DNA of 31,387 bases from Methyloglobulus sp. GTDB lineage: Bacteria > Pseudomonadota > Gammaproteobacteria > Methylococcales > Methylomonadaceae. A model generated the notes under the pieces. The model had not been told where the DNA came from. It ran no database searches and worked only from the letters and a program-made list of their open reading frames with translations. The DNA lies in the NCBI GenBank assembly GCA_013140405.1, contig JABFSV010000155.1, positions 1-31,387 on the forward strand, read 5' to 3'. Below, in pieces: positions 1 to 9,121 of the stretch. Both the position numbers and the translations under genes were made by a program. Numbering within the stretch: the first letter of the stretch is position 1; every line of letters begins with the position of its first letter.

Positions 1-75
1 CTGCAACTGATCCTTAAGCCGTTTTTTGTTATCGTCCTGCGTGTTAAATGTCATTGCCGGGTCGTTTTTATTCAT
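1..75 (-). CDS. 5' end of an unidentified gene (partial)
   Basis: An ATG at 75 on the minus strand opens a frame that runs without a stop to the window edge, giving 25 codons that begin MNKNDPAMTF and continue with a charged, Lys/Asp/Gln-rich stretch. It starts 38 bases after the surA stop on the same strand, with AGG directly before the ATG, so it probably belongs to the lptD-surA transcript. A second in-frame ATG occurs at codon 8. In many gammaproteobacteria pdxA follows surA, but these residues do not resemble the start of PdxA. I do not recognise the family from so short a piece. Confidence 0.5.
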   Translation of the reverse strand, partial: MNKNDPAMTFNTQDDNKKRLKDQLQ

Positions 76-113
76 CCTGAGTGTTTATACAAGGTGATCG
101 GCTGCTATGCAAA

Positions 114-1415
114 TCAGAGACGATCTTGATAAATTTCCACAGAGGATTCGTCACGTAAACGGCGTAGCCAAAGCTCCGTCTCTTCCTCTATTTTTCGTTT
201 ACGGATAATATCCCTGATCTGGTTTTTTTTGAAATCGCTCGTGTTATCCTTGCTTTCGCGCTCCAAAACCTGGATCAAGTGCCATCCGAACTGGGTTTGG
301 ACAGGCTCGCTGACTTCATTGATTGTTAGTTTATCCATCGCTTCCTGAAATGGCTTAACCAAATCATCAGGCCCAACCCAATCAAGCGAACCGCCTTTCA
401 GCGCGGATCCTTTATCATCGGAATGAGAACGGGCAAGCGCAGCAAAATCATCGCCATCCGCAATCCGCTGCTTTAGGGCAAGCAAGCGCTTCTGGGCTTC
501 GGCATCATCAATCAATTCATTGGTTTTGATCAGAATATGCCTAACCTTGGACTTGGTTATCATGTGGGCACCCACACCTTTCATCTCCAACATTTTTATT
601 ATGTGAAAACCGCTGGGGCTGCGTATTGGATCGGACACTTCGCCGTTAGCCATTTTACTGACCACATCAACAAACAAAGTGGGCACATCGCTCTTACTGC
701 GCCAACCTAAGTCGCCACCTTTTAGTGCGTTGTCATCGTCGGATACGCTCATTGCCGTTTTGGTGAAATCCTGGCCGGAACGAAGCTCTTTCACGAGTTG
801 GTCAACCTTACTTTTGGCTTTTTGGATAACATCCGCAGAAGCCCCTTCTTTGACAGCTATCAAGATATGCCCTAGATGATATTGGCCTAACCCCTCACCC
901 GCCTTATCTTCGGTCTCAATAAAGTGCTCAATTTCCCTGTCTGTGACTTTAATGCGGTCACCTATTTCCTTGCCCCTAAGCTGGTTGATGACGATTTCAT
1001 TACGCATATTGTCCAAAAAGCTCTGGTAAGTCATGCCTTGATTTTGCAACTCCTGCTTGAACTGCTCTAGCGTCATGTTGTTTCTTTGGGCAATATCAGT
1101 GGCAGAATTAGTGAGCATTTCCTCGCTAATGTTAATCCCAGCCCGTTCAGCCAACTGCTGCTGGAGCTTTTCAATAATTATTTTCTCCAGCACCTGTTTT
1201 TTTAATACATAATCAGGTGGCATTGCCGTATTGCTGGCTTGGATCTTTTGCACAATGGCTGCAACCTCGCGCTGTAGCTCACTCTCAAGAATTGGTTCAT
1301 TTTCAACATTAGCGATCATCCTGTCCAACACTTCCGCACAAACATTTTGGCCAACAAGTATCAAGCCACACAGCAATATAAAACGTTTGATTATTTTTAA
1401 TACTTTGAAATACAT
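114..1415 (-). CDS. surA: Periplasmic chaperone / peptidyl-prolyl isomerase SurA
   Basis: SurA escorts unfolded outer-membrane proteins through the periplasm to the Bam complex. The 433-residue product starts with a basic, hydrophobic signal peptide (about residues 1-27, ending near VCAE). The SurA N-terminal helical domain follows, with the typical ANVENEPILESEL opening. Two parvulin (PPIC) domains lie at about 178-280 and 289-392; each has the family signatures (HILI near the start, GGDLGW or GGSLDW in the middle, GFHII or GWHLIQV at the end). The usual C-terminal helix closes it, and the length matches E. coli SurA (428). The ATG lies two bases after the lptD stop, so the two genes are almost certainly co-transcribed, which fits SurA's role in LptD assembly. 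Confidence 0.96.
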   Translation of the reverse strand: MYFKVLKIIKRFILLCGLILVGQNVCAEVLDRMIANVENEPILESELQREVAAIVQKIQASNTAMPPDYVLKKQVLEKIIIEKLQQQLAERAGINISEEMLTNSATDIAQRNNMTLEQFKQELQNQGMTYQSFLDNMRNEIVINQLRGKEIGDRIKVTDREIEHFIETEDKAGEGLGQYHLGHILIAVKEGASADVIQKAKSKVDQLVKELRSGQDFTKTAMSVSDDDNALKGGDLGWRSKSDVPTLFVDVVSKMANGEVSDPIRSPSGFHIIKMLEMKGVGAHMITKSKVRHILIKTNELIDDAEAQKRLLALKQRIADGDDFAALARSHSDDKGSALKGGSLDWVGPDDLVKPFQEAMDKLTINEVSEPVQTQFGWHLIQVLERESKDNTSDFKKNQIRDIIRKRKIEEETELWLRRLRDESSVEIYQDRL

Positions 1416-1417
1416 AA

Positions 1418-4400
1418 TTATTCTGACTTCCGATAACCATAAATACTTTTTGAGAAGAAATCGTCCAGTTTTTCCCCAATACCCGTCAACCCTTTCAATT
1501 CGATTTGAAAAAATATCCCGGTCTGGCTGGTTGACTGGCCTGTAGGCAAAACAGTCGAATTAGCTGAGACATTATTGACGTACCGCCGCCCAATAATCCG
1601 AAAACGCCAACAGCAATTTTCTTTTTCAAACCCAAAAAACGCATCCTGGGTTCGATCATATAACAATGAATATTGCCAACGTCCGACGGCAAACCAATCA
1701 TCGTATACAGGCCAACGAAATGAGACATCACTTTGGATAATGTCATTAAGCCGCACAATACGGGAATCATTTCTAAAGCCTTGAATCTGTTTTATAGTCA
1801 GGTCTGACGGTATTAGCGAGTTATCTTCCAAAGCGGCATCCAACGCATCCTGAATTACGGTGTTTTTCCTGTATGTGTAGCCAATATTGAAAATCTCACC
1901 AGGATCGTTAACGAAGTGGAGCGCTGCATTGCCTCTGACAATCTCGTTAATATCAGGATCCCATTGCATTCCGGTGTCTACGGAAAAATGCTGATTGATT
2001 TGGCTGCTTAGCTCAACCACCAAAGGCGAGAAAGTACTTGTTTGAACCGGACTTTCAAGAAAACTTTGGCCAATGCGTATCACTGGCGCAGTCACGTCAC
2101 GGTCTTGAAAATAAATAATTTCACCCACACTTAACTTTAGTTTTTCCAAACCCGTCTTTGAATCAATTAGCTTTGTCGTTAAGGCAGGGGTAATTTGGTT
2201 GGCATCTTGAATCCTGTCGGTACCACTGAAGCGATTTTCCCTGAACAAACTGTTAAATTGAAAATCGTACAACGATGTATCAAATATAGGTATATCGCTT
2301 TGATTAACCTTAGGAATGTACAAGTAAAAAAGACGTGGCTCCAAGGTATGTAATAACGAATTTCCGCCAATATTGAGATCTTTCTCAAAAAATAGGCCAC
2401 TATCTATTGATGCAATGGGGAGCGTTCGACCCACATTGGTATCTTTAAAGACTGAGTTTTCTGTGCTTATCAGGTATTGCGTATGCTGTAAGGAAAACTT
2501 AGGGGTCACATAAGCACTATCGGTTTTCAGCGGAAAACTGACTGAAGGCTTGACATTAAAGCGCTGTCCGTCGGGCAATGAACTGTCGTCATGTTGGAAA
2601 TAGACGTACTCACTTTCCAGGGCGGTGTTGACGGGTACAGACTCAAACTCATGATCCAGGTTCAAATTGAGTTGCGGTAAGCGCCGATAAGGTCTTGACC
2701 TGCCTCTTAAGGCCTGGTCTATCGTTTGATAAGTTTCTACTCGACCTACTAAAGAGATACCATCATCGACGTAAGAAGCATCCGCGTAACTTTTGATGTT
2801 ACTAAAATACGGAAAACTCAACGCATTTCCTAACTCAGAGAAATACTGCTTATCCGAAACAAGATTCAAGTCCAGATTTGAACTGATGTTGGGTGTAAAT
2901 TGGGTGTTGTTCTTAATAGTCGCCAAATACCTTGGCTTGTCTAAGATAGTATCATTTGGCATATATTCAGCGCTGACTTGGCCTTTTGATTTCTCGGTGA
3001 GATACCGAAAATCACCTGCCAACAAGACACCCCTATTGCTGTAATAACGTGGACGCAAGGTCGCATCATAATTGGGTGCTATATTCCAATAAAACGGAGC
3101 AGAGAAGTTAAAGCCACCTTGTTGTGTCCTACCAAAAGTAGGCGCAAGAAAGCCCGTCTTTCTCCTGTCATCCAGAGGGAAAGAAAGATAAGGCGAATAA
3201 AAAACTGGCAAGCCTTTAAACTCAACCCAGGCATTTTTTGCAGAGCCAGTGCCTGTTTTTTTGTTCATTTTTAAATCACCGGCATGTACGACCCAATCTT
3301 GATTACCCGGCTCACAACTTGTGTAAGCGGCATCCTTATATCTTGATAAGGTCTTGCTGTCACGGTAGACCGCATTGGCTTTGCCCCTAATTGGGGTCGT
3401 CGGCGAAATAAACAGGGTATCGCGCAAACGAGCTTCATCACTGGCGAGCTTTAACGTCGCCGACTGGGTGTACAAAGACAGCTCATCTTCGCTGTAGAAC
3501 ACATTGCCATGCATATCCAGCTCTTCTGAAACCGAATCATAATTTGCCGAATTGGATGAAGCCTCTTGATCGGCCCGCTTCATCTCTACCCTACCCTGAT
3601 AATTGCCAATTTCATTATCATAAATTTCGGCGGCATTGGAGTTCATATCCAGATTTGCTTTGTCCCGCTGGCTTTTATCAGGCACATAATATTTCTGCGT
3701 ACCAAGCTGGATGGTGCAATTTCCCCAAGGATTGTTTTTAAAACGATCCCTCAAGGTATTAAAAATTTGTTCTTCTTTATTATCAAAAGCGGGATCGAGC
3801 AGGCTGAAGCCTTGTTCCCCAGCTTCCACAACGCGGGCTTCGCCTTTAGGATCCGCTCCCACTAACTGACAATTCCAGTTACCGTCTGCACCTTTAGTGT
3901 CGCAATTCCAGCCACGTTGCCTAGCATCATTAGTCACTGCTGGCTTGTTGCTTGCTGGAACCGGCTTTTGGTTTGCCGACAACACTGGTGGCGGCACTTC
4001 TGAAACGACTGGTGAATTTAAAGGCTTATCCGAAATAGGATTGGCAATGGGTACAGTTGGTTTTTCTACGGCACTTTCTTTTATTTCGGTGACAACTGGT
4101 TTCACCTCTTCGCTAGGCATAGCGCGGTAGGATTGTGCTTTTTCTGTAACCTCTGGCTTTTCTGGTTTAACGCGCTCGAACGGGGTAACGTCCGCCGCTC
4201 TATCGTTGACAGATTTTGGCGGCATCCCTTGGGCAATGGGTTTACCAAACGTCTTAGGAACTGGTTTGGACGGTTCACTAGCGGTAGCCGAAGCACCAAC
4301 ACAAACCCATTCCTTGGAATTTTTGTCTTGTTGGCAGTTCCAGTTGGCTTCATCAGCGAAGCTAATTGATGCAAATAATGATAAAAAATAAACCAGATAC

Positions 4401-4420
4401 AATCGGGCTAGCATGAGCAA
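1418..4420 (-). CDS. lptD: LPS-assembly outer-membrane protein LptD
   Basis: LptD is the outer-membrane barrel that, with LptE, inserts lipopolysaccharide into the outer leaflet. The product is 1000 residues, about 200 longer than E. coli LptD (784). A signal peptide (1-22, ending SFA) precedes a short W-N-C segment with C29 and C40. A Pro/Glu/Val-rich low-complexity linker (about 45-165) follows, then a second W-N-C segment (C173, C184). Next come the OstA/LptA-like jellyroll (roughly 250-390) and the large beta-barrel. The conserved adjacent cysteine pair near the C-terminus (ENCCWRFRIIGRRYV) is present, and inter-domain disulfides are essential in characterised LptD. The start at 4420 was chosen because it gives a complete signal peptide; an ATG two codons later is nearly equivalent. 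surA follows two bases after the stop. Confidence 0.96.
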   Translation of the reverse strand: MLMLARLYLVYFLSLFASISFADEANWNCQQDKNSKEWVCVGASATASEPSKPVPKTFGKPIAQGMPPKSVNDRAADVTPFERVKPEKPEVTEKAQSYRAMPSEEVKPVVTEIKESAVEKPTVPIANPISDKPLNSPVVSEVPPPVLSANQKPVPASNKPAVTNDARQRGWNCDTKGADGNWNCQLVGADPKGEARVVEAGEQGFSLLDPAFDNKEEQIFNTLRDRFKNNPWGNCTIQLGTQKYYVPDKSQRDKANLDMNSNAAEIYDNEIGNYQGRVEMKRADQEASSNSANYDSVSEELDMHGNVFYSEDELSLYTQSATLKLASDEARLRDTLFISPTTPIRGKANAVYRDSKTLSRYKDAAYTSCEPGNQDWVVHAGDLKMNKKTGTGSAKNAWVEFKGLPVFYSPYLSFPLDDRRKTGFLAPTFGRTQQGGFNFSAPFYWNIAPNYDATLRPRYYSNRGVLLAGDFRYLTEKSKGQVSAEYMPNDTILDKPRYLATIKNNTQFTPNISSNLDLNLVSDKQYFSELGNALSFPYFSNIKSYADASYVDDGISLVGRVETYQTIDQALRGRSRPYRRLPQLNLNLDHEFESVPVNTALESEYVYFQHDDSSLPDGQRFNVKPSVSFPLKTDSAYVTPKFSLQHTQYLISTENSVFKDTNVGRTLPIASIDSGLFFEKDLNIGGNSLLHTLEPRLFYLYIPKVNQSDIPIFDTSLYDFQFNSLFRENRFSGTDRIQDANQITPALTTKLIDSKTGLEKLKLSVGEIIYFQDRDVTAPVIRIGQSFLESPVQTSTFSPLVVELSSQINQHFSVDTGMQWDPDINEIVRGNAALHFVNDPGEIFNIGYTYRKNTVIQDALDAALEDNSLIPSDLTIKQIQGFRNDSRIVRLNDIIQSDVSFRWPVYDDWFAVGRWQYSLLYDRTQDAFFGFEKENCCWRFRIIGRRYVNNVSANSTVLPTGQSTSQTGIFFQIELKGLTGIGEKLDDFFSKSIYGYRKSE

Positions 4421-4520
4421 TGGAAGATTAGTAGCTTAACGGGTCAAAAATCGAATAGAATGCCAGCGCGAATTCTACCTCAATTTGCCCCAGCTTTATA
4501 ACTAATCTGCCCTCATCCTC

Positions 4521-5528
4521 ATGATCCTTGAAGACTTCCGAAAAATAACGATGCTAGATTGGCTAGAAAGTGATCTGGCCTTAACTGTCAATCACTGCGA
4601 ACCTGCGTCCAGTGATGCCAGCTTCCGACGTTATTTCAGGATTACCTTGCCAGACCAACAATTGATCGTTATGGATGCGCCGCCAGACAAGGAAAATATT
4701 GGGCAATTTATCAAAGTAGCCGAACTACTGAGGCTTACCAACGTCAATGTGCCAGCCATTTACCACCAAAACCTGGATGACGGCTTCCTGGTCTTAGAAG
4801 ATTTTGGTTCGCATTCTTTTCTGGACAAACTGAACACTGACAATGCAACGACACTATATAGTCGCGCATTAGACAGCTTGTTAATGCTACAAACCAACAC
4901 CGACATTAACACCTGTGCCCTGCCCCACTACGATGAAGCCTTGCTGCAAAGGGAACTTGGCATTTTTGAAGATTGGTTCATCAAGCAATCATTGAACATA
5001 GAAATTCCTGCCGCAATATGGAATAACGTCTGCAATATATTGGTCAAGTCTGCGCTGGAACAGCCTATTACTTGTGTACATCGGGACTACCATTCACGTA
5101 ACCTGATGGTTTTGCAGGACAACTCAGTTGGCATTATCGACTTTCAGGATGCAGTTATTGGCCCAATCACTTACGATCTGGTGTCATTATTACGCGACTG
5201 TTATATAGCGCTGCCGCAAGACCAGATTGTGAAATGGACTTCCCAACACTACCAAAAACTCAAACAGGCAAATGTGATCGCATGTGAACTAACTGTATTT
5301 ATGCGATGGTTTGATTTGATGGGACTGCAACGGCATCTGAAAGCCATCGGCATTTTTTCCAGGCTTAACCTTAGGGATGGCAAATCCGGTTATCTTAAGG
5401 ACATCCCACGCACCTTGAATTATGTCATGGCACAAGCGCGGGTTTATCCAGAACTCGCTGAGTTCCATGATTTTTTACAGCAACACGTCTTGCCCGAATT
5501 TCCCTATCAGCACCCAGAAAGCCAATGA
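4521..5528 (+). CDS. amgK: N-acetylmuramate/N-acetylglucosamine kinase AmgK
   Basis: AmgK phosphorylates MurNAc (and GlcNAc) at the anomeric carbon in the peptidoglycan-recycling route that bypasses de novo UDP-MurNAc synthesis. The 335-residue protein is an aminoglycoside-phosphotransferase-fold kinase. It has SSDASFRRYFR near the N-terminus, the catalytic loop HRDYHSRN (187-194) and the metal-binding DFQD (207-210) followed by GPITYDLVSLLRD. The identification is strengthened by the neighbour: its TGA stop overlaps the murU ATG in an ATGA junction, the pairing known from Pseudomonas. Neither the ATG at 4521 nor the one at 4551 (codon 11) has a good ribosome-binding site, so the start is uncertain by ten codons. 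The roughly 100-base gap to the divergent lptD should hold both promoters. Confidence 0.9.
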   Translation: MILEDFRKITMLDWLESDLALTVNHCEPASSDASFRRYFRITLPDQQLIVMDAPPDKENIGQFIKVAELLRLTNVNVPAIYHQNLDDGFLVLEDFGSHSFLDKLNTDNATTLYSRALDSLLMLQTNTDINTCALPHYDEALLQRELGIFEDWFIKQSLNIEIPAAIWNNVCNILVKSALEQPITCVHRDYHSRNLMVLQDNSVGIIDFQDAVIGPITYDLVSLLRDCYIALPQDQIVKWTSQHYQKLKQANVIACELTVFMRWFDLMGLQRHLKAIGIFSRLNLRDGKSGYLKDIPRTLNYVMAQARVYPELAEFHDFLQQHVLPEFPYQHPESQ

Positions 5529-6193
5529 AAGCGATGATACTAGCCGCAGGTCGCGGCGAACGGATGCGGCCTTTGACCGACCATACCCCAAAACCGTTGT
5601 TGCCTGTCGCAGGCAAGCCCTTAATCGAACATACCATCAATCAATTGGTCTCGGCGGGGTTCACTGACATCGTCATCAACCATGCCCACCTAGGCCAACA
5701 GATAGAAGACAAGTTAAGCAATGGACATCATCTGGGCGCAAATATCAGCTATTCTCCAGAAGGCGATCAAGCGCTGGAAACCGCCGGAGGCATCATTAAC
5801 GCTTTGCCGCTACTCGGAAAAGACGTATTTCTAGTCGTCAACGGCGATATTGCTACGGATTTTCCGTTTGCGGAGCTGAAAAAAATCAGAGTCGATTTAG
5901 CCCACATTGTGCTGATTGATAATCCGCCACACCATACACAGGGCGATTTTGCCCTGGACAACGCCGGCAACGTCACAGAAAACGAAAACCAGCGCTACAC
6001 TTTCAGCGGCATCGGCTTATACCATCCAGACCTGTTCAGCAAAATACCGCCTGGAAAGAGCAAATTAGCGCCTTTACTACGCGAGGCTATTGCAGCAAAA
6101 AAAGCCACAGGCCAGCATTATTCAGGATTTTGGATGGACATTGGCACGCCAGAACGCTTGCAAGAGTTGGATGACCGTCTACGTAAGGTTTAA
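5525..6193 (+). CDS. murU: N-acetylmuramate alpha-1-phosphate uridylyltransferase MurU
   Basis: MurU turns MurNAc-1-phosphate and UTP into UDP-MurNAc, the second step of the AmgK/MurU recycling shunt. The 222 residues form a small nucleotidyltransferase. The N-terminal signature is LAAGRGERMRPLT (about 6-18) with PKPLLPVAGKPL after it, VVNGDIATDF supplies the metal-binding aspartate in the middle, and FWMDIGTPERL lies near the C-terminus. The size fits MurU rather than longer sugar-nucleotide transferases such as GlmU or RfbA. It overlaps amgK by four bases, implying translational coupling. The organism can probably make UDP-MurNAc without MurA, a route associated with intrinsic fosfomycin tolerance in pseudomonads; that phenotype is inference here. 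Confidence 0.92.
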   Translation: MKAMILAAGRGERMRPLTDHTPKPLLPVAGKPLIEHTINQLVSAGFTDIVINHAHLGQQIEDKLSNGHHLGANISYSPEGDQALETAGGIINALPLLGKDVFLVVNGDIATDFPFAELKKIRVDLAHIVLIDNPPHHTQGDFALDNAGNVTENENQRYTFSGIGLYHPDLFSKIPPGKSKLAPLLREAIAAKKATGQHYSGFWMDIGTPERLQELDDRLRKV

Positions 6194-6205
6194 AAGATTT
6201 CCCAC

Positions 6206-7252
6206 TTATTTACTAAAAGCGATAAATTTTCGGTAAGGCGAATCCTTCTGCCAAGTCAAACCTTCCATGAAATAGTGCATCAACGCCAGATAACCGAGAA
6301 AACCTAGCGTAATCACCTTATAAAACTCCACTCCCAACAAATAACGGGTTATAAAATTTACCGCATCATCGCCGTAAGCCAGTAATAAAAAAGTCAGAAA
6401 AAACGATATTACGGGCAGCACTATAAAAACGTGGAGATTACATCGGGCAGCATAACGGTAAATAAAATTCTGTGGCTGCCTATGGTGCTTATTGTAATCA
6501 TGCGTGACATAAAAAACATACGCGGTGGCATCATGCACAAACCGTGGCACAAGCACCGCCATAAAGTAATGTTGCTGCTGGTATAGGTAAAAACTAGTGA
6601 TGACCAGGAAAATATTAGACCAGTAAAACCATCTGCCGAAAGACGTGGTGACATAGTGCTGGCATACTACCGCCGCAACCAAAAGCATCAGGCATCCCAC
6701 TGTAGCGGCATTTTTAACCCAAAAAACGTGTTCTGTTTCAAGGCTATTCCTCAAAAATATGCCCACATAGATCGCAACACCTGCCATCACGCTCAAGTAC
6801 AGCAACAACTTAAACGCCCAATCAGGTAGCCCACAGAGCCCTCGCGCCACACCATATTGCTGTTTAAGTACGTGATGGATAGTCCAGGTTGCCACAACGA
6901 TAAAAAGAACACGATAAGGCAACAATATATTGCCCAATATATAGGCGAAGGCAATGGCAACCGTCATCAGGATAATATGGCGTTTAAAGTGCTTCAAGTA
7001 ATCTGCGTTACTCACCAGAACAATATTGCTGGCAATAATATGCGGCGTGCCAAACAAAACTTGGAACAAAACAAAATGAAATGGATTGCTCGGCAAGTTT
7101 TCTTTCAAGAAATCCTGCCAAAACCAGCTATCAAGGCTTTGCAGAATTAAACAAATAGGGATAATGCCGTACAGCCCTAACAACAGGCGAAAGGAGACCG
7201 CCTGTTTTTGGTCACATAAGGAATCGTGAATGGAAACGGACGACGCAGACAT
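6206..7252 (-). CDS. Histidine-rich polytopic membrane protein, function unknown
   Basis: I do not recognise this 348-residue protein with confidence. Hydrophobicity by eye suggests about seven to nine membrane segments. Conserved-looking polar residues sit at segment ends: P70-H71 in FGTPH, H126-H127 in WTIHHVLKQQYG, H240-D241, H251-D252 with H256-H257 (YVTHDYNKHH), and H326 with E330 in LMHYFMEGLTW. Such spaced His/Asp pairs in a membrane protein recall membrane-embedded metal enzymes (carotenoid Brp/Blh-type oxygenases, desaturase-like proteins), but no family signature is exact. It converges on murU with a 12-base gap and has no obvious operon partner, so context does not help. Confidence 0.75.
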   Translation of the reverse strand: MSASSVSIHDSLCDQKQAVSFRLLLGLYGIIPICLILQSLDSWFWQDFLKENLPSNPFHFVLFQVLFGTPHIIASNIVLVSNADYLKHFKRHIILMTVAIAFAYILGNILLPYRVLFIVVATWTIHHVLKQQYGVARGLCGLPDWAFKLLLYLSVMAGVAIYVGIFLRNSLETEHVFWVKNAATVGCLMLLVAAVVCQHYVTTSFGRWFYWSNIFLVITSFYLYQQQHYFMAVLVPRFVHDATAYVFYVTHDYNKHHRQPQNFIYRYAARCNLHVFIVLPVISFFLTFLLLAYGDDAVNFITRYLLGVEFYKVITLGFLGYLALMHYFMEGLTWQKDSPYRKFIAFSK

Positions 7253-7362
7253 GGAACTTTACTCTTTATCTAGTTAAATTATTATTATGATTAAGATAAG
7301 GTTGCAATTAAACCAAAAATAAAGAATATTTCAAGTGGATTTTTTAGATTTTTTAACAAAAG

Positions 7363-7782
7363 ATGGCTATGACATTCGACCTGCATCCGCAATTAGAAAG
7401 AGACTGCATTACTGTTGGGCGCTTAACCCTGTGCCGCTTGCTACTGATGAACGACAAACAGTTTCCCTGGTTCATCCTAGTGCCTGAAATAGAAGGGATA
7501 ACGGAAATTTTCCAACTGGATAAGCAACAGCAAGGTTTGTTGATTGAAGAATCCAGCTTTCTTGCCGAACAGTTGAATATGCTTTACAAAGCCGACAAAA
7601 TCAACATTGCCGCGATTGGTAATCTTGTCCCGCAACTCCATGTCCATCATGTTGTGCGGTATCGTTCCGATAAGGCGTGGCCTGCGCCAGTATGGGGAAA
7701 ATTTGCCGCTATTCCTTATTCGGAACAGGAACTTGCGGATACTGTAAGTATAATGACTGATGCGCTTGATTTAAATGATTAA
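7363..7782 (+). CDS. HIT-family nucleotide hydrolase/transferase-like protein
   Basis: The 139-residue product belongs to the histidine-triad superfamily, enzymes that act on nucleoside phosphoramidates or dinucleoside polyphosphates. The signature sits in NLVPQLHVHHVV, with H93 and H95 in the triad positions and H96 beside them. The third triad position is V97, so the motif reads H-V-H-H-V-V; the QLHIHIIAR-type HIT subfamily, as I remember it, also lacks the third histidine. The upstream half has the usual LVPEIEGITEIFQL substrate-pocket region, and WPAPVWG follows. ATG 7363 is used; ATG 7369 two codons later is possible and neither has a strong ribosome-binding site. It appears to be a single-gene unit ending at the hairpin shared with waaA. 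Confidence 0.85.
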   Translation: MAMTFDLHPQLERDCITVGRLTLCRLLLMNDKQFPWFILVPEIEGITEIFQLDKQQQGLLIEESSFLAEQLNMLYKADKINIAAIGNLVPQLHVHHVVRYRSDKAWPAPVWGKFAAIPYSEQELADTVSIMTDALDLND

Positions 7783-7794
7783 AGCTGTGGGATT

Positions 7795-7826
7795 GGATTA
7801 TGACTGCATCCATGCAGTCATAATCC
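7795..7826. terminator. Perfect 15-bp hairpin between convergent HIT gene and waaA
   Basis: GGATTATGACTGCAT and its exact reverse complement are separated by only CC. It lies 12 bases after the HIT-gene stop and 9 bases before the waaA stop on the opposite strand, the expected place for a bidirectional terminator. There is no good T-tract on either side, so termination is inferred from position and stem strength. The core GACTGCAT..ATGCAG also occurs at about 14410-14424 inside the repeat copy there. Confidence 0.65.
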
Positions 7827-7835
7827 ACCTTACAA

Positions 7836-9095
7836 TCAAATTTCTACAGCCAGCATCTCGCAAAGTTTGTCAATGGCCCCTCGGTTCATTTGCACAAACA
7901 ATTTACCGTTATCAATAAGCAAGTTTCGATAGTCAAAATCTAAATATAATTGACTAATTGCCTTAACAATAGCTTTGTTATCGTGGCATTGTATCGCCGC
8001 ATTGTGCGCCAGTACTTTATGGGCGATTTCTTTAAAATTAGCCATATACGGGCCAAATAACACAGGTACACCTATGGCTGACGCTTCCAACAGGTTATGC
8101 CCTCCGACAGGTACCATGCTTCCGCCCACAAAAGCGACATCTGCCGCTGCGTACAGCATTTTCAATTCACCCATAGTATCGGCAAGGTAAATATCAGTAT
8201 CCAGATTGCAGGGTTGTTTCAATGTGCGGTTAACAACAGACAACAAATTCTGGTTGCACAACAAACCAACATCGACAAAACGTTCAGGATGCCTAGGAAC
8301 GATGACTAACAATAATTCGGGGATGTTTGGCTTAAGTTTTTTGTAGACATCAAAAAAAATCTGCTCTTCACCACTGTGTGTGCTGGCTGCCAGCCAAACA
8401 AAACGACCATCAAATAAAGTGGTTTTAAGTTGCTTTCCTTCAAAAATCACTTCTTCAGGTATTTCAAGATCAAACTTAATATTGCCAATTGTTGTCACCT
8501 GCTCGGTTTTTGCACCAATGGCAATAAACCGTTCGGCATCTTCTTGGGTTTGGGCGGCAATCTGTTTTACATTGGCAAGAACAGGATGGATTAATGCGGG
8601 GATTTTACGGTAACCCCTTGCTGATTTTTCAGATAATCGGGCATTGATGACATATAGCGGGATGTTGTTCTCACCACAACCAGCAAACAGGTTCGGCCAG
8701 AGTTCTGTTTCCATAATCACAGAAAGCACGGGCTTGAAGCAACGTATAAAACGTCCAACTGCGCCAGGCGTATCATAAGGCAGATAAACATGTTCAACGG
8801 TTTGCCCCAGCACCGCACGAACCCTCGCTGATCCTGTCGGCGTGGTGGTGGTAATTAAACATCTTGTTTGAGGAAACTGCGCCTGAAGCCGCCTGACCAA
8901 GGGAAATACAGCTTCTGCTTCACCGACGGAAACCGCGTGAAACCAGACAACATTTTGGGGATATTGCTTATCGTAACAAGCAAGACGTTCACGCCATCTT
9001 AGGCGGTAATCTGGTGCTTTGATACCACGCCAAAGCAGACGGAGCAAGATAAAGGGAATGATGAGGTAAAAAATAGCCGAATAAGCAGTTCTCAT
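7836..9095 (-). CDS. waaA: 3-deoxy-D-manno-octulosonic acid (Kdo) transferase WaaA
   Basis: WaaA transfers Kdo from CMP-Kdo to the lipid A precursor at the cytoplasmic face of the inner membrane. The 419-residue protein has the N-terminal membrane anchor (about 5-25) and the HAVSVGEAEAVFPL block, in which E59 corresponds to the catalytic glutamate. METELWPNL lies near residue 130, and the C-terminal sugar-nucleotide half carries GGSMVPVGGHNLLEA and GVPVLFGPYMANF. Length matches E. coli WaaA (425). It lies 87 bases downstream of rplI on the same strand, separated from it by a hairpin, so its link to the ribosomal operon is uncertain. No clear ribosome-binding site precedes the ATG. Confidence 0.95.
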   Translation of the reverse strand: MRTAYSAIFYLIIPFILLRLLWRGIKAPDYRLRWRERLACYDKQYPQNVVWFHAVSVGEAEAVFPLVRRLQAQFPQTRCLITTTTPTGSARVRAVLGQTVEHVYLPYDTPGAVGRFIRCFKPVLSVIMETELWPNLFAGCGENNIPLYVINARLSEKSARGYRKIPALIHPVLANVKQIAAQTQEDAERFIAIGAKTEQVTTIGNIKFDLEIPEEVIFEGKQLKTTLFDGRFVWLAASTHSGEEQIFFDVYKKLKPNIPELLLVIVPRHPERFVDVGLLCNQNLLSVVNRTLKQPCNLDTDIYLADTMGELKMLYAAADVAFVGGSMVPVGGHNLLEASAIGVPVLFGPYMANFKEIAHKVLAHNAAIQCHDNKAIVKAISQLYLDFDYRNLLIDNGKLFVQMNRGAIDKLCEMLAVEI

Positions 9096-9121
9096 AAGGC
9101 TTTGGTTTTTTGACTTAAACA

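Noticed and set aside
6206..7252. Assignment of the histidine-rich membrane protein as a Brp/Blh carotenoid oxygenase
   Set aside because: The spacing of the His motifs and surrounding residues does not match that family well enough, so it was left as unknown.
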